Assembly: GCF_007176755.1 (NCBI RefSeq) | Contig: NZ_BJTV01000011.1 | Location: 124,001 to 188,000, forward strand | Direction: 5' to 3' | DNA: 64,000 bases | Source of the DNA: Streptomyces sp. 1-11 | Lineage (GTDB): Bacteria > Actinomycetota > Actinomycetes > Streptomycetales > Streptomycetaceae | In this document: one piece after another, positions 1 through 7,702 of the stretch | Layout: each line of letters begins with the position of its first letter | Numbering within the stretch: position 1 is the first letter of the stretch | Position numbers and translations under genes: made by a program | The notes under the pieces: generated by a model | Databases searched by the model: none | What the model was told of the DNA's origin: nothing | The model's input: only the letters and a program-made list of their open reading frames with translations

Positions 1-2507
1 AGCGTCCACGGCAGCGCCCGGCGCGTCAGCTCCTGCAGCCTCGCCTGCACCCCACCCGCCGGCGGCGTCCGAGCCGCCAGATGAACCGCCCGCGCCGCCT
101 CCGTACGGTCACCGGTGTCCACCACCACCGCACGGCCCTGCCCCGCCACCACCGTCGTCCCCTCGAACACCATGCACCGCCGGTCCGCCACCACGGCATG
201 CGGCGTCCGGTCCGTCTGCTTCTGCACCGGCAGCGACTCCCCCGTCAACGCCGACTCGTCGACCTCCAGACCCTCCTCCCACAACAACCGGGCATCCGCC
301 GGCACCACGTCGTCCCCGGCCAGCTCGATCACATCACCCGGCCGCAGACCACCCGCGTCCACCGTGCGCGTACCACCCGCCGGCGCCTCCTCCCGCGCCG
401 GCGCCACCCGCGCCTTGCGCTTCTGATCCGCCAGCAGCCCCGACAGAGCCCGCTCCGCACGCAACCGCTGCACCCCACCCACCAGCGCGTTCAGATCCAG
501 CGCACCCACCACCAGCAGAGCGTCCACCACCGAACCCAAAATCGCCGACGCCGCCGAACCCACCGCCAGCACCGGAGTCAACGGATCATGCAGCTCACCA
601 CTGACCGCCCGGCCCAGCCGCACCCCCCAACGCAACGGAGCCACCGCCGGATGCCCGGCCACCGCGCCCGCGGCACCACGCACCCCGGCCACCACCCGGC
701 CCGCCCCGCCCACCTCAGCGGCCGGCTCCCGACCCAGCCGCTCCCGCGCCTCCTCAGCGCCCAGCTCATGCCAGTGCACCCGCGGACGCGGATGCGGAGC
801 CGACGCCACCGCCACCGCCAAACCCGACCGCACCCCCGACAACAGCGCCCCCGCCGCCGCCGCGTCCACCGGCACATGCCGCACCCCCGGCAGCAACGCA
901 AACCGCCCACGCACCCGCCGCGACTCCCCCACCGCCACCAGCAGCCCCGACAACGCAGCCCCCGACCGCGCCAGCGTCTGCGACCGCCCGCCCACCGCAC
1001 GCGCCACCGGAACCGCCCTCAGCAGCCGCCACACATCCGGCAGCCCCTGCCGGGCCAGCACATCCGCACCCCACACCACCGCCCCGTCCCCGTCCACCAG
1101 AGCCACCGCCAGATCACTGGCACACAACCCCGCCAGCACCCCGCCCTCGTCCGCCGAACCCAGCCGGGCGACCGTGATCACCGCCCCCTCGTCACCCCGC
1201 ATCTCACACACCACGTCATCCAGCGGCCGCCGCGCGTCCACCACCACATCCGCCAGACCCGCGAAATCCTCCAGCACCGGATCGTCCACCACCACGACCC
1301 GCAGCCCCGCCCGCCGCGCCGCGTCCAGCACCGGCTCCGTCCACGCGTCCGCCGACCCGTCCGCCGCCCGCAGCGCACTCGGATGCAGCACCACCGTCCC
1401 CGCCAGCTCCAACTGCCGCAACCGCTCCGGCGCCCGCACCAGCACTCCCACCCGCGCCAGCGCACCACCCAGCACCGCGTGAAAAGCCGCCGGACCGTAC
1501 CGCGCCGCCTTCGGCGAACCCGCCAGCACCGCCTCCGCCGCCTCACCCACGTCATGCTTCAGCAACAACGTCACCAGCGCGCCGATCACACTCCCCGCCG
1601 CCGCGTGAGCCGCGTACTCCTGCGCCGGAGTCGACCGCAACTCCGGCCGCTCCCACGCCCCGCCCCCCACACTCACCCGCTCCGGAGCGCACAACTCGTC
1701 ATGCACCGCGTCGAACGCCGCGATCCCGGCCACCGCCTCCGCCAGCTGACACACCCGCAACGCCCCGTCCAGCACCAGCGAAGCCGGAGTCTGCCCCGCC
1801 CCGTGCGCCACCGCGTTCGCACCCGCCAGCACCAGATCCATCCCCGGCCCGCCCAGCCGGCGCCGCAGCACCGCACGCACCCGCGGGTTCTCCCGCACGA
1901 ACGTCACCGCCGCCGTCACCGTCCGCGGCGACGGCGGCAACCGCCACGCATACGCCGCGAACGCCGCACCCGCACCCACCACATCCGCCGCGAGCGCCGC
2001 CGCCGCCACCCGCACCGCCACCGGATCCGCCGGATGCGACAACTCCTCCGGATCACCACCCAGCTCCAGACCGTGCCGCGCCGCCACATCCGCCACATGG
2101 TCCAGCACCCGATCCGACAACTCCTCCTCCGACACCCTCACCACCAGACGCGCCAGCCCCTCGTCCCAGTAGGCCAGCAGCACATCGGGATGCTCCGCCA
2201 CCACCGCGGCCACCCGCCGCCCCAACCGCGCCAGCCCACGCCGCGCCGCCTCGTCGTCCACCGGCCGCAACGCCACATGCTGCCGCGCCCCCGCACGCCA
2301 CCGCCCCGCACCACCCGGCAGCGCGTTCCCCGCCACCCGGGCCACCCGCACCGCCGCATCCGCGCCCCGCACCCCCGCACGCGCCGTCCCCGCCACCGCC
2401 CCCGCCGCCACACCCACCGCCGGAACGGCCACCCGCGCCAGCAACCGCGGCGCCGCCGGCACCAGCCGGGCCGCGGCCGCCGGAACCGTCAGCAAGGAGA
2501 ACGTCAT
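1..2507 (-). CDS. Large P-type (HAD) cation-transporting ATPase, N-terminal part
   Basis: The frame is open from an ATG at 2507 to the window edge, giving about 835 codons with no stop, so the C-terminus is missing. The ATG has a GAGGGAG ribosome site and lies 9 nt after the upstream gene's stop. Near residue 740 is the E1-E2 ATPase actuator region (VVPADARLLW), followed by the TGES dephosphorylation motif at residues 755-758. The phosphorylated DKTG loop would lie beyond position 1. The long N-terminal part (about 700 residues, Ala/Val/Arg-rich, some membrane-like stretches) before the actuator is far longer than in ordinary P-ATPases. It resembles the oversized actinobacterial CtpH/CtpI group. 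A membrane cation pump is likely, but the ion cannot be read from this part. Family confidence is high and substrate unknown. Confidence 0.85.
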   Translation of the reverse strand, partial: MTFSLLTVPAAAARLVPAAPRLLARVAVPAVGVAAGAVAGTARAGVRGADAAVRVARVAGNALPGGAGRWRAGARQHVALRPVDDEAARRGLARLGRRVAAVVAEHPDVLLAYWDEGLARLVVRVSEEELSDRVLDHVADVAARHGLELGGDPEELSHPADPVAVRVAAAALAADVVGAGAAFAAYAWRLPPSPRTVTAAVTFVRENPRVRAVLRRRLGGPGMDLVLAGANAVAHGAGQTPASLVLDGALRVCQLAEAVAGIAAFDAVHDELCAPERVSVGGGAWERPELRSTPAQEYAAHAAAGSVIGALVTLLLKHDVGEAAEAVLAGSPKAARYGPAAFHAVLGGALARVGVLVRAPERLRQLELAGTVVLHPSALRAADGSADAWTEPVLDAARRAGLRVVVVDDPVLEDFAGLADVVVDARRPLDDVVCEMRGDEGAVITVARLGSADEGGVLAGLCASDLAVALVDGDGAVVWGADVLARQGLPDVWRLLRAVPVARAVGGRSQTLARSGAALSGLLVAVGESRRVRGRFALLPGVRHVPVDAAAAGALLSGVRSGLAVAVASAPHPRPRVHWHELGAEEARERLGREPAAEVGGAGRVVAGVRGAAGAVAGHPAVAPLRWGVRLGRAVSGELHDPLTPVLAVGSAASAILGSVVDALLVVGALDLNALVGGVQRLRAERALSGLLADQKRKARVAPAREEAPAGGTRTVDAGGLRPGDVIELAGDDVVPADARLLWEEGLEVDESALTGESLPVQKQTDRTPHAVVADRRCMVFEGTTVVAGQGRAVVVDTGDRTEAARAVHLAARTPPAGGVQARLQELTRRALPWT

Positions 2508-2516
2508 CGCACTCCC

Positions 2517-3065
2517 TCAGCGCGTCGTACGGTCCGGCCGCGCCGTGGGCCCGAGCGGCCCACCGTGCAGAGCGTGACCAGCCGGACCCCCAGACCCCGC
2601 GGCCTCCCCGTGCGGCTGCCCCGCCCGCTCCCCGGCGGGCGCCGTCCGGTGCGTCGCCGCCCACGCCATCGCCTCGTCGTCCGGCTCGACCGGCACCGGC
2701 TCCTCCGGCACATCCGCCACATCCGCACGCTCCAGCGGCTCACCGTCCTCCACCGGCTCACCGAGCCCCCGCCCCGCCCCCGCCGCCACCTGCCCGGCGA
2801 CCACACCACCGGGCCGCGGCTGCGTCAGCCACGCCACCGCGGCACCCGTCAACGCCACCGGCCACTCCACCACCCCGGCCACCCCCAGCACCCCGGCCCC
2901 CGTATACACCGCCAGCCGACGGCTCCTCGGCGACACCGCGCCCACCTTGTTCAGCGCGCCCTCCGCGGCCCTGCTCACCATCCCGGCACCGGGCAACCGC
3001 CCCAGCACCGAGGCCGCACCCCGCACCGGTGCGGTGAGAACCGAGGACGACCTCTGCTCCGCCAT
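2517..3065 (-). CDS. Small membrane-associated protein upstream of the P-type ATPase
   Basis: This 182-aa protein starts at an ATG at 3065 behind a strong GGAGGTGGAGGAG ribosome site. It ends 9 nt before the ATPase start, so the two are almost surely co-transcribed. Around residues 45-75 there is a hydrophobic stretch (GAGVLGVAGVVEWPVALTG) that looks like one or two membrane-inserted segments. The rest is Pro/Glu/Asp- and later Gly/His-rich and probably disordered. I do not recognise a named domain. Mycobacterial P-ATPases often have a one-helix partner (the DUF1490/PacL type) encoded just upstream. This gene has the same position and general build, but I see no sequence match strong enough to call it PacL. 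A role as pump partner is inference from context. Confidence 0.7.
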   Translation of the reverse strand: MAEQRSSSVLTAPVRGAASVLGRLPGAGMVSRAAEGALNKVGAVSPRSRRLAVYTGAGVLGVAGVVEWPVALTGAAVAWLTQPRPGGVVAGQVAAGAGRGLGEPVEDGEPLERADVADVPEEPVPVEPDDEAMAWAATHRTAPAGERAGQPHGEAAGSGGPAGHALHGGPLGPTARPDRTTR

Positions 3066-3226
3066 GACTCCTCCACCTCCGCACAGTCCCGCCGTGCCCC
3101 TCCGAGTGCCCCGGCCGAGACCGTCATCCCACAGGAAAACGGGCGAAACGACGCCCACACCTCCAGGTTCCGGTCCCCCGGCGCGCACCGCACCCGGAAC
3201 GACACCCGGCCCGCCCCACAACGCAC

Positions 3227-3255
3227 CGCGCCCCGGCCGGAACGGCCGGGGCGCG
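3227..3255. terminator. Hairpin terminator after prcA
   Basis: A perfect 13-bp stem (CGCGCCCCGGCCG) closes a GAA loop about 50 nt after the prcA stop. It separates the proteasome genes from the ATPase pair downstream. There is no U-tract, as is usual for Streptomyces terminators. Confidence 0.75.
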
Positions 3256-3303
3256 ACAGGGAAACGACAGGGAAAGGGGCGCGGCGAAACCGCCCCGGAC
3301 GGA

Positions 3304-4047
3304 CTACTCCTCGTCCTCCACAGAGCTCTCCGCCTCCGTGGCCGCACCGTCCGCCTCCAGCAGACGCCCCAGCTGACGGCCCACGATCCGCTTGAACTTG
3401 CGCTGCTGCGGCCGCGTACGGTCCAGCACCGCCACCTCGAGCCGCTCCGCCGGAATCTCCCGCTCACTGCCATTGGTGTCACGCGACAGCGCCTGCACGG
3501 CCAGCTTCAGCGCCTCCGCCAACGACATGCCGTCACGATGACGCTGATCCAGGAAACCACTGATCTGCTCCGCGTTGCCGCCCACCGCGACCGAGCCGTG
3601 CTCGTCCACGATCGAACCGTCATGCGGCAGCCGGTAGATCTGATCCCCCTCCGGCGTCGCCCCGACCTCGGCCACGACCAGCTCCACCTCGTACGGCTTC
3701 TCCGCCGCCGAAGAGAAGATCGTGCCCAGCGTCTGCGCGTACACGTTCGCCAGACCCCGGGCCGTCACGTCGTCCCGGTCATAGGTGTACCCACGCAGAT
3801 CCGCGTACCGCACACCGCCGATCCGCAGGTTCTCGTACTCGTTGTACTTGCCGGCGGCCGCGAAACCGATCCGGTCGTAGATCTCGCTGAACTTGTGCAG
3901 CGCACGGGACGGGTTCTCGCCGACGAACACGATGCCATCGGCATACTGCATGACCACCAGACTGCGGCCACGCGCGATCCCCTTGCGGGCGTACTCCGCC
4001 CGGTCGGCCATCGCCTGCTGGGGTGAGACATAGAACGGCGTCGACAC
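3304..4047 (-). CDS. prcA: Proteasome alpha subunit PrcA
   Basis: This 247-aa protein is the alpha-type subunit of the 20S proteasome. It forms the outer rings that gate the chamber and dock the ARC ATPase. The N-terminus contains the alpha-subunit hallmark YVSPQQAMADRAEYARKG, and there is no catalytic N-terminal threonine. The C-terminal tail is acidic (ends SVEDEE), as in other Streptomyces PrcA proteins. The GTG start at 4047 follows a GGGACGG ribosome site. It lies 60 nt after prcB and is the last proteasome gene before a strong hairpin. Family assignment is secure. Confidence 0.97.
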   Translation of the reverse strand: MSTPFYVSPQQAMADRAEYARKGIARGRSLVVMQYADGIVFVGENPSRALHKFSEIYDRIGFAAAGKYNEYENLRIGGVRYADLRGYTYDRDDVTARGLANVYAQTLGTIFSSAAEKPYEVELVVAEVGATPEGDQIYRLPHDGSIVDEHGSVAVGGNAEQISGFLDQRHRDGMSLAEALKLAVQALSRDTNGSEREIPAERLEVAVLDRTRPQQRKFKRIVGRQLGRLLEADGAATEAESSVEDEE

Positions 4048-4107
4048 CGGTTATCCGTCCCTTTCTGTCATGGTCACTGGATCACCTCGAAAACAGCCCG
4101 GCCACGC

Positions 4108-4953
4108 TCAGAGCAGAGCGGCCTTCGGACCGTCCGGCTCCTCCAGCCGCCGCTGGAGCACCGCACGCGACAGCTCCGAAGCCTCGTCCTCGGTGAGCCG
4201 GCGGAAACCGTCCTCGGTGATCACGGTGATGATCGGATAGATCCGGCGGGCGACATCGGGACCACCGGTCGCCGAGTCGTCGTCGGCCGCGTCGTACAGA
4301 GCCTGCACCACCAGCGTCGTGGCCTGCTCCTCCGACAGGTCGTCCCGGAACAGCTTCTTCATCGCACCACGCGCGAAGATCGAGCCCGAACCCGTCGCCG
4401 CGAAGTTGTGCTCCTCGGAACGCCCGCCCGTCACGTCGTACGAGAAGATCCGCCCACGCTCCCGGTCCAGGTCGTACCCGGCGAACAGCGGCACCACGGC
4501 CAGCCCCTGCATCGCCATGCCGAGGTTGGAACGGATCATCGTCGACAGCCGGTTCGCCTTGCCCTCCAGCGACAGCTGCGCGCCCTCGACCTTCTCGAAG
4601 TGCTCCAGCTCGAGCTGGAAGAGCTTCACCATCTCCACGGCGAGACCGGCGGTGCCGGCGATGCCGACGGCCGAGTACTCGTCCGCCGGGAACACCTTCT
4701 CGATGTCCCGCTGGGCGATCACATTGCCCATGGTGGCCCTGCGGTCACCGGCGAGCACGACACCACCGGGGAAGGTCACGGCCACGATCGTCGTCCCGTG
4801 CGGCGCCTCGATCACACCCTGGGTGGGCGGGAGCTGCCGCTTGCCGGGCAGCAGCTCGGGCTGGTGATCGGAGAGGAAGTCCATGAAGGAGGAGGATCCT
4901 GGCGTCAGGAAGGCAGCTGGTAGACGCCCGGTGCTACGAGTGTTGGCTTCCAC
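4108..4953 (-). CDS. prcB: Proteasome beta subunit PrcB (catalytic, with propeptide)
   Basis: This is the proteolytic subunit of the 20S core, made as a 281-aa precursor. Autocleavage is expected between Gly53 and Thr54 (APHG/TTIVAV), exposing Thr54 as the N-terminal nucleophile. The GDRRAT segment and the lysine in IEKVFPADEY fit beta subunits. I chose the GTG at 4953 because GAAGGAAA precedes it and because it gives the usual Streptomyces propeptide (EANTRSTGRLPAAFLTPGSSS). A longer reading from 5040 would run inside the upstream gene. The first 49 nt overlap the end of the endonuclease VII gene in another frame, so translation is likely coupled to it. Confidence 0.96.
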   Translation of the reverse strand: MEANTRSTGRLPAAFLTPGSSSFMDFLSDHQPELLPGKRQLPPTQGVIEAPHGTTIVAVTFPGGVVLAGDRRATMGNVIAQRDIEKVFPADEYSAVGIAGTAGLAVEMVKLFQLELEHFEKVEGAQLSLEGKANRLSTMIRSNLGMAMQGLAVVPLFAGYDLDRERGRIFSYDVTGGRSEEHNFAATGSGSIFARGAMKKLFRDDLSEEQATTLVVQALYDAADDDSATGGPDVARRIYPIITVITEDGFRRLTEDEASELSRAVLQRRLEEPDGPKAALL

Positions 4954-5516
4954 GCGTTTCCTTCCACGTATGCAGCAGCCCGCCTTATGACCTCGGGCTG
5001 ATCCTTGAACTGCCCCAGTGCGGCATTGCAGCTGAAGCACAGTACGCCACGGACCCTACCCGTCTCATGGCAGTGATCCACATGTGCGGGCGGGGCTTCC
5101 AGGCAAATCGCACACAGACCTCGCTGGGAGGCGATCATCGCGTCACGCTCGGCCTCGGTGAGGCCGTAGTTGCGCTTCAGGTACTGCGTTCTCCCCTTCG
5201 CGGCCTTACACGCCTTGCAGAGGGTCGCCAAGCCGTCCGAGGCGCTGCGATTCCGGGTCCACTCGCCGTGGGGCTTGATCTCCCCGCACGTACGGCAGAA
5301 CTTGTGCCCTGGCGGCACAGCGACCCTCGGCCGGACATTGCGCCCTTTGGCTACCTGGCGCTCTTGGTGGTACTCGGCGGCGCACGCTCTGCAGTAGGCC
5401 TGCAGCCCGTCACGCATCGCCTTGTTCCGCGCGAACGTTGCCCGCGGTTTGTCTCGCTTGCACCGCGAGCAACGCTTCGCGCTTTCTCCGCTCTCCAACC
5501 CCGACTCCCCCGTCAC
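4905..5516 (-). CDS. Recombination endonuclease VII-type HNH nuclease in the proteasome operon
   Basis: This 203-aa protein has three zinc-binding blocks. Two tandem N-terminal zinc knuckles are C16/C19/C42/C45 and C74/C77/C100/C103, which look like copies of one unit (both C-x2-C-x22-C-x2-C). The third is a C-terminal endonuclease VII domain with C135/C138, DHCHETGRVRG at 147-157 and C160/C163-N164, matching the metal and active-site pattern of T4 gp49-like Holliday-junction nucleases. The start is a GTG; its ribosome site (GAAGG) abuts the codon, so a slightly later start is possible. It sits 24 nt after pup and overlaps prcB by 49 nt. A functional link to proteasomal degradation is unproven. 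The family call is strong; the biological substrate is unknown. Confidence 0.88.
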   Translation of the reverse strand: MTGESGLESGESAKRCSRCKRDKPRATFARNKAMRDGLQAYCRACAAEYHQERQVAKGRNVRPRVAVPPGHKFCRTCGEIKPHGEWTRNRSASDGLATLCKACKAAKGRTQYLKRNYGLTEAERDAMIASQRGLCAICLEAPPAHVDHCHETGRVRGVLCFSCNAALGQFKDQPEVIRRAAAYVEGNAWKPTLVAPGVYQLPS

Positions 5517-5540
5517 CTTCGATTCGAAGGCGATTTGCGC

Positions 5541-5759
5541 TTACTGCCCACCCTTTTGAACGAAGGAGCGCACGAAATCCTCTGCGTTCTCCTCGAGGAC
5601 GTCGTCGATCTCGTCCAGGACGGAGTCCACGTCGTCGCTCAGCTTCTCGTGCCGTTCCTTGAGGTCCTCGGAGCCCTGCGCGTCCTGCGCCTGCTCCTCG
5701 ACCTCCTCGGTGGAGCGCGTAGCCTTCTGCTGGCCGCCGCCGGTGTCCTTGGTTGCCAT
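5541..5759 (-). CDS. pup: Prokaryotic ubiquitin-like protein Pup
   Basis: This 72-aa acidic, helical modifier is attached to lysines of proteins destined for the proteasome. It ends in Gly-Gly-Gln (GGQ), so the terminal Gln72 must be deamidated to Glu by Dop before ligation by PafA. The ARC-binding coiled-coil segment is in the second half (LSDDVDSVLDEIDDVLEEN). I chose the ATG at 5759 (GAGGG just upstream). A GTG-led extension of 10 residues to 5789 is in frame but atypical. A 199-nt gap to dop leaves room for its own promoter. Confidence 0.97.
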   Translation of the reverse strand: MATKDTGGGQQKATRSTEEVEEQAQDAQGSEDLKERHEKLSDDVDSVLDEIDDVLEENAEDFVRSFVQKGGQ

Positions 5760-5826
5760 ATCCCTCACCCCGCTCAGTTCGCCCGACATGGTCGACGGGT
5801 CGGCATTCCTGCCGATCGGTGATGAT

Positions 5827-5836
5827 CAGACCCTAC
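5827..5836 (-). promoter_or_regulatory. Possible -10 region upstream of pup
   Basis: The minus-strand 10-mer GTAGGGTCTG, containing a TAGGGT hexamer, occurs 68-77 nt before the pup start. The identical 10-mer occurs upstream of arc. I see no clear -35 box at the right spacing, so this is a weak call. Confidence 0.3.
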
Positions 5837-5958
5837 AAGCCGGGTCCGACATCGGCCCCGCAGTTTCGACAACGTGCGGGGGCCATCTCGATGATTCCCG
5901 GACGGCGGGGTTTCCACCCCGGCCGCCCGGACCGGTCCGAGTACCCCGCTGGTCACGC

Positions 5959-7470
5959 TCAGCCGCCCGACAACACCCTGACCAGGTCTTCCGCCGTGCG
6001 GCAGCGGTCCAGCAGCTCCTTGACGTGATTTCGCGTTCCGCGAAGCGGTTCGAGGGTTGGGACGCGCTGCAGCGAGTCCCGGCCGGGCAGGTCGAAGATG
6101 ACCGAGTCCCAGCTCGCCGCGGCCACGTCGTCGGCGTACTGCTCCAGGCAGCGGCCGCGGAAGTAGGCGCGGGTGTCCTCAGGAGGCGTCGTGCGGGCCC
6201 GCTCGACCTCGGCCTCGTCCAGGAGGCGCTTCATGCGGCCGCGGGCCGCCAGGCGGTTGTACAGCCCCTTCTCGGCGCGCACGTCGGCGTACTGGAGGTC
6301 GAGGAGGTGCAGCTTGGCGGCGTCCCAGTCGAGGCCGTCGCGGCGGCGGTAGCCCTCCATGAGTTCGCGCTTGGCGACCCAGTCGAGTTCGCCGGCCAGG
6401 CTCATCGGGTCGTTCTCGAGCCGGTTGAGGGTGTCCTCCCAGCGGGAGAGGACGTCCTTGGTCTGGTCGTCGGCGTCGGCGCCGAAGCGTTCCTCGACGT
6501 ACTTGCGGGACAGTTCGTAGTACTCCATCTGGAGCTGTACCGCGGTGAGTGTGCGGCCGCTGCGGAGGGTGATGAGGCGCTGCAGGCCGGGGTCGTGGGA
6601 GACCTGGTGGAGGGTCCGTACGGGCTGGTCGACGGCCAGGTCGACCGCGATGAAGCCGTCCTCGATCATGGACAGGACCAGGGAGGTCGTGCCCAGTTTG
6701 AGGTAGGTCGAGATCTCGGAGAGGTTGGCGTCGCCGATGATGACGTGCAGGCGGCGGTACTTCTCCGCGTCGGCGTGCGGTTCGTCGCGGGTGTTGATGA
6801 TGGGCCGCTTCAGCGTGGTCTCCAGGCCGACCTCGACCTCGAAGTAGTCGGCGCGCTGGCTGAGCTGGAAGCCGTGTTCGTGGCCGTCCTGGCCGATGCC
6901 GACGCGGCCGGCGCCGGTGACCACCTGGCGGGAGACGAAGAAGGGCGTCAGGTGGCGCACGATGTCCGAGAACGGGGTTTCCCGCTTCATCAGGTAGTTC
7001 TCGTGCGTGCCGTAGGAGGCGCCCTTGTTGTCGGTGTTGTTCTTGTAGAGGTGGATGGGCTGGGCGCCGGGGAGCTGTGCGGCGCGTTCGGCGGCCTCGG
7101 CCATGATGCGTTCGCCGGCCTTGTCCCAGAGGACGGCGTCGCGGGGGTTGGTGACTTCGGGGGCGCTGTATTCGGGGTGGGCGTGGTCGACGTAGAGGCG
7201 CGCACCGTTGGTGAGGATGACGTTGGCGAGGCCGATGTCCTCGTCGGTGAGCTGGCTGGCGTCGGCGGCCTCGCGGGCGAGGTCGAAGCCTCGGGCGTCC
7301 CGCAGCGGGTTTTCCTCCTCGAAGTCCCAGCGGGCCCGGCGGGCCCGGTGCATCGCCGCGGCGTAGGCGTTGACGATCTGGGATGAGGTGAGCATGGCAT
7401 TGGCGTTGGGGTGGCCGGGGACGGAGATGCCGTACTCCGTCTCGATGCCCATTACTCGCCGTACGGTCAT
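5959..7470 (-). CDS. dop: Pup deamidase/depupylase Dop
   Basis: This 503-aa enzyme of the glutamine-synthetase-like Dop/PafA family converts Pup's C-terminal Gln to Glu and removes Pup from substrates. Its N-terminus reads RRVMGIETEYGISVPG with ASYGTHENYL further on, the Dop pattern rather than the PafA one. I chose the ATG at 7470 because of the AGGAGGG ribosome site and because it gives the usual 503-residue length. It lies between arc and pup. The 232-nt gap to arc holds arc's terminator and a TAGGCT hexamer (minus strand, 7585-7590), so dop may have its own promoter. Confidence 0.96.
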   Translation of the reverse strand: MTVRRVMGIETEYGISVPGHPNANAMLTSSQIVNAYAAAMHRARRARWDFEEENPLRDARGFDLAREAADASQLTDEDIGLANVILTNGARLYVDHAHPEYSAPEVTNPRDAVLWDKAGERIMAEAAERAAQLPGAQPIHLYKNNTDNKGASYGTHENYLMKRETPFSDIVRHLTPFFVSRQVVTGAGRVGIGQDGHEHGFQLSQRADYFEVEVGLETTLKRPIINTRDEPHADAEKYRRLHVIIGDANLSEISTYLKLGTTSLVLSMIEDGFIAVDLAVDQPVRTLHQVSHDPGLQRLITLRSGRTLTAVQLQMEYYELSRKYVEERFGADADDQTKDVLSRWEDTLNRLENDPMSLAGELDWVAKRELMEGYRRRDGLDWDAAKLHLLDLQYADVRAEKGLYNRLAARGRMKRLLDEAEVERARTTPPEDTRAYFRGRCLEQYADDVAAASWDSVIFDLPGRDSLQRVPTLEPLRGTRNHVKELLDRCRTAEDLVRVLSGG

Positions 7471-7659
7471 GCGGCCCTCCTTGCCCGGCGGCACCCTCGG
7501 TCGTGGGTGGCGCTCGCGTACCGCCGGCGCTCCGGTGCGTGTGCGGTGCCCGTCCCCGCATTGTGCGACTCGGCGGTAGGAAAGAGCCTAGAACGCCTTT
7601 GCGCTGGTGGGGAGATCATTTGCGTCATTGGCTGCTCCGGTCGTGGCCGGAAAAGCAGT

Positions 7660-7694
7660 CGGCTGCGGGTACCCGTGGTGGGCACCCGCAGCCG
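7660..7694 (-). terminator. Hairpin after arc
   Basis: An 11-bp inverted repeat (CGGCTGCGGGT / ACCCGCAGCCG) with a 13-nt loop begins 9 nt beyond the arc stop. It would at least partly separate arc from dop-pup-prcBA. Confidence 0.6.
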
Positions 7695-7702
7695 CCCTTG
7701 TC

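Noticed and set aside
81..3395. A 1104-codon open frame on the plus strand
   Set aside because: It is Arg/Pro/His-rich and runs antisense to the P-ATPase and its partner. Long antisense frames are normal in DNA with extreme third-position GC.
4954..5040. A longer PrcB starting at 5040
   Set aside because: The added residues lie inside the nuclease gene and lack a ribosome site. GTG 4953 gives the normal 281-aa precursor.
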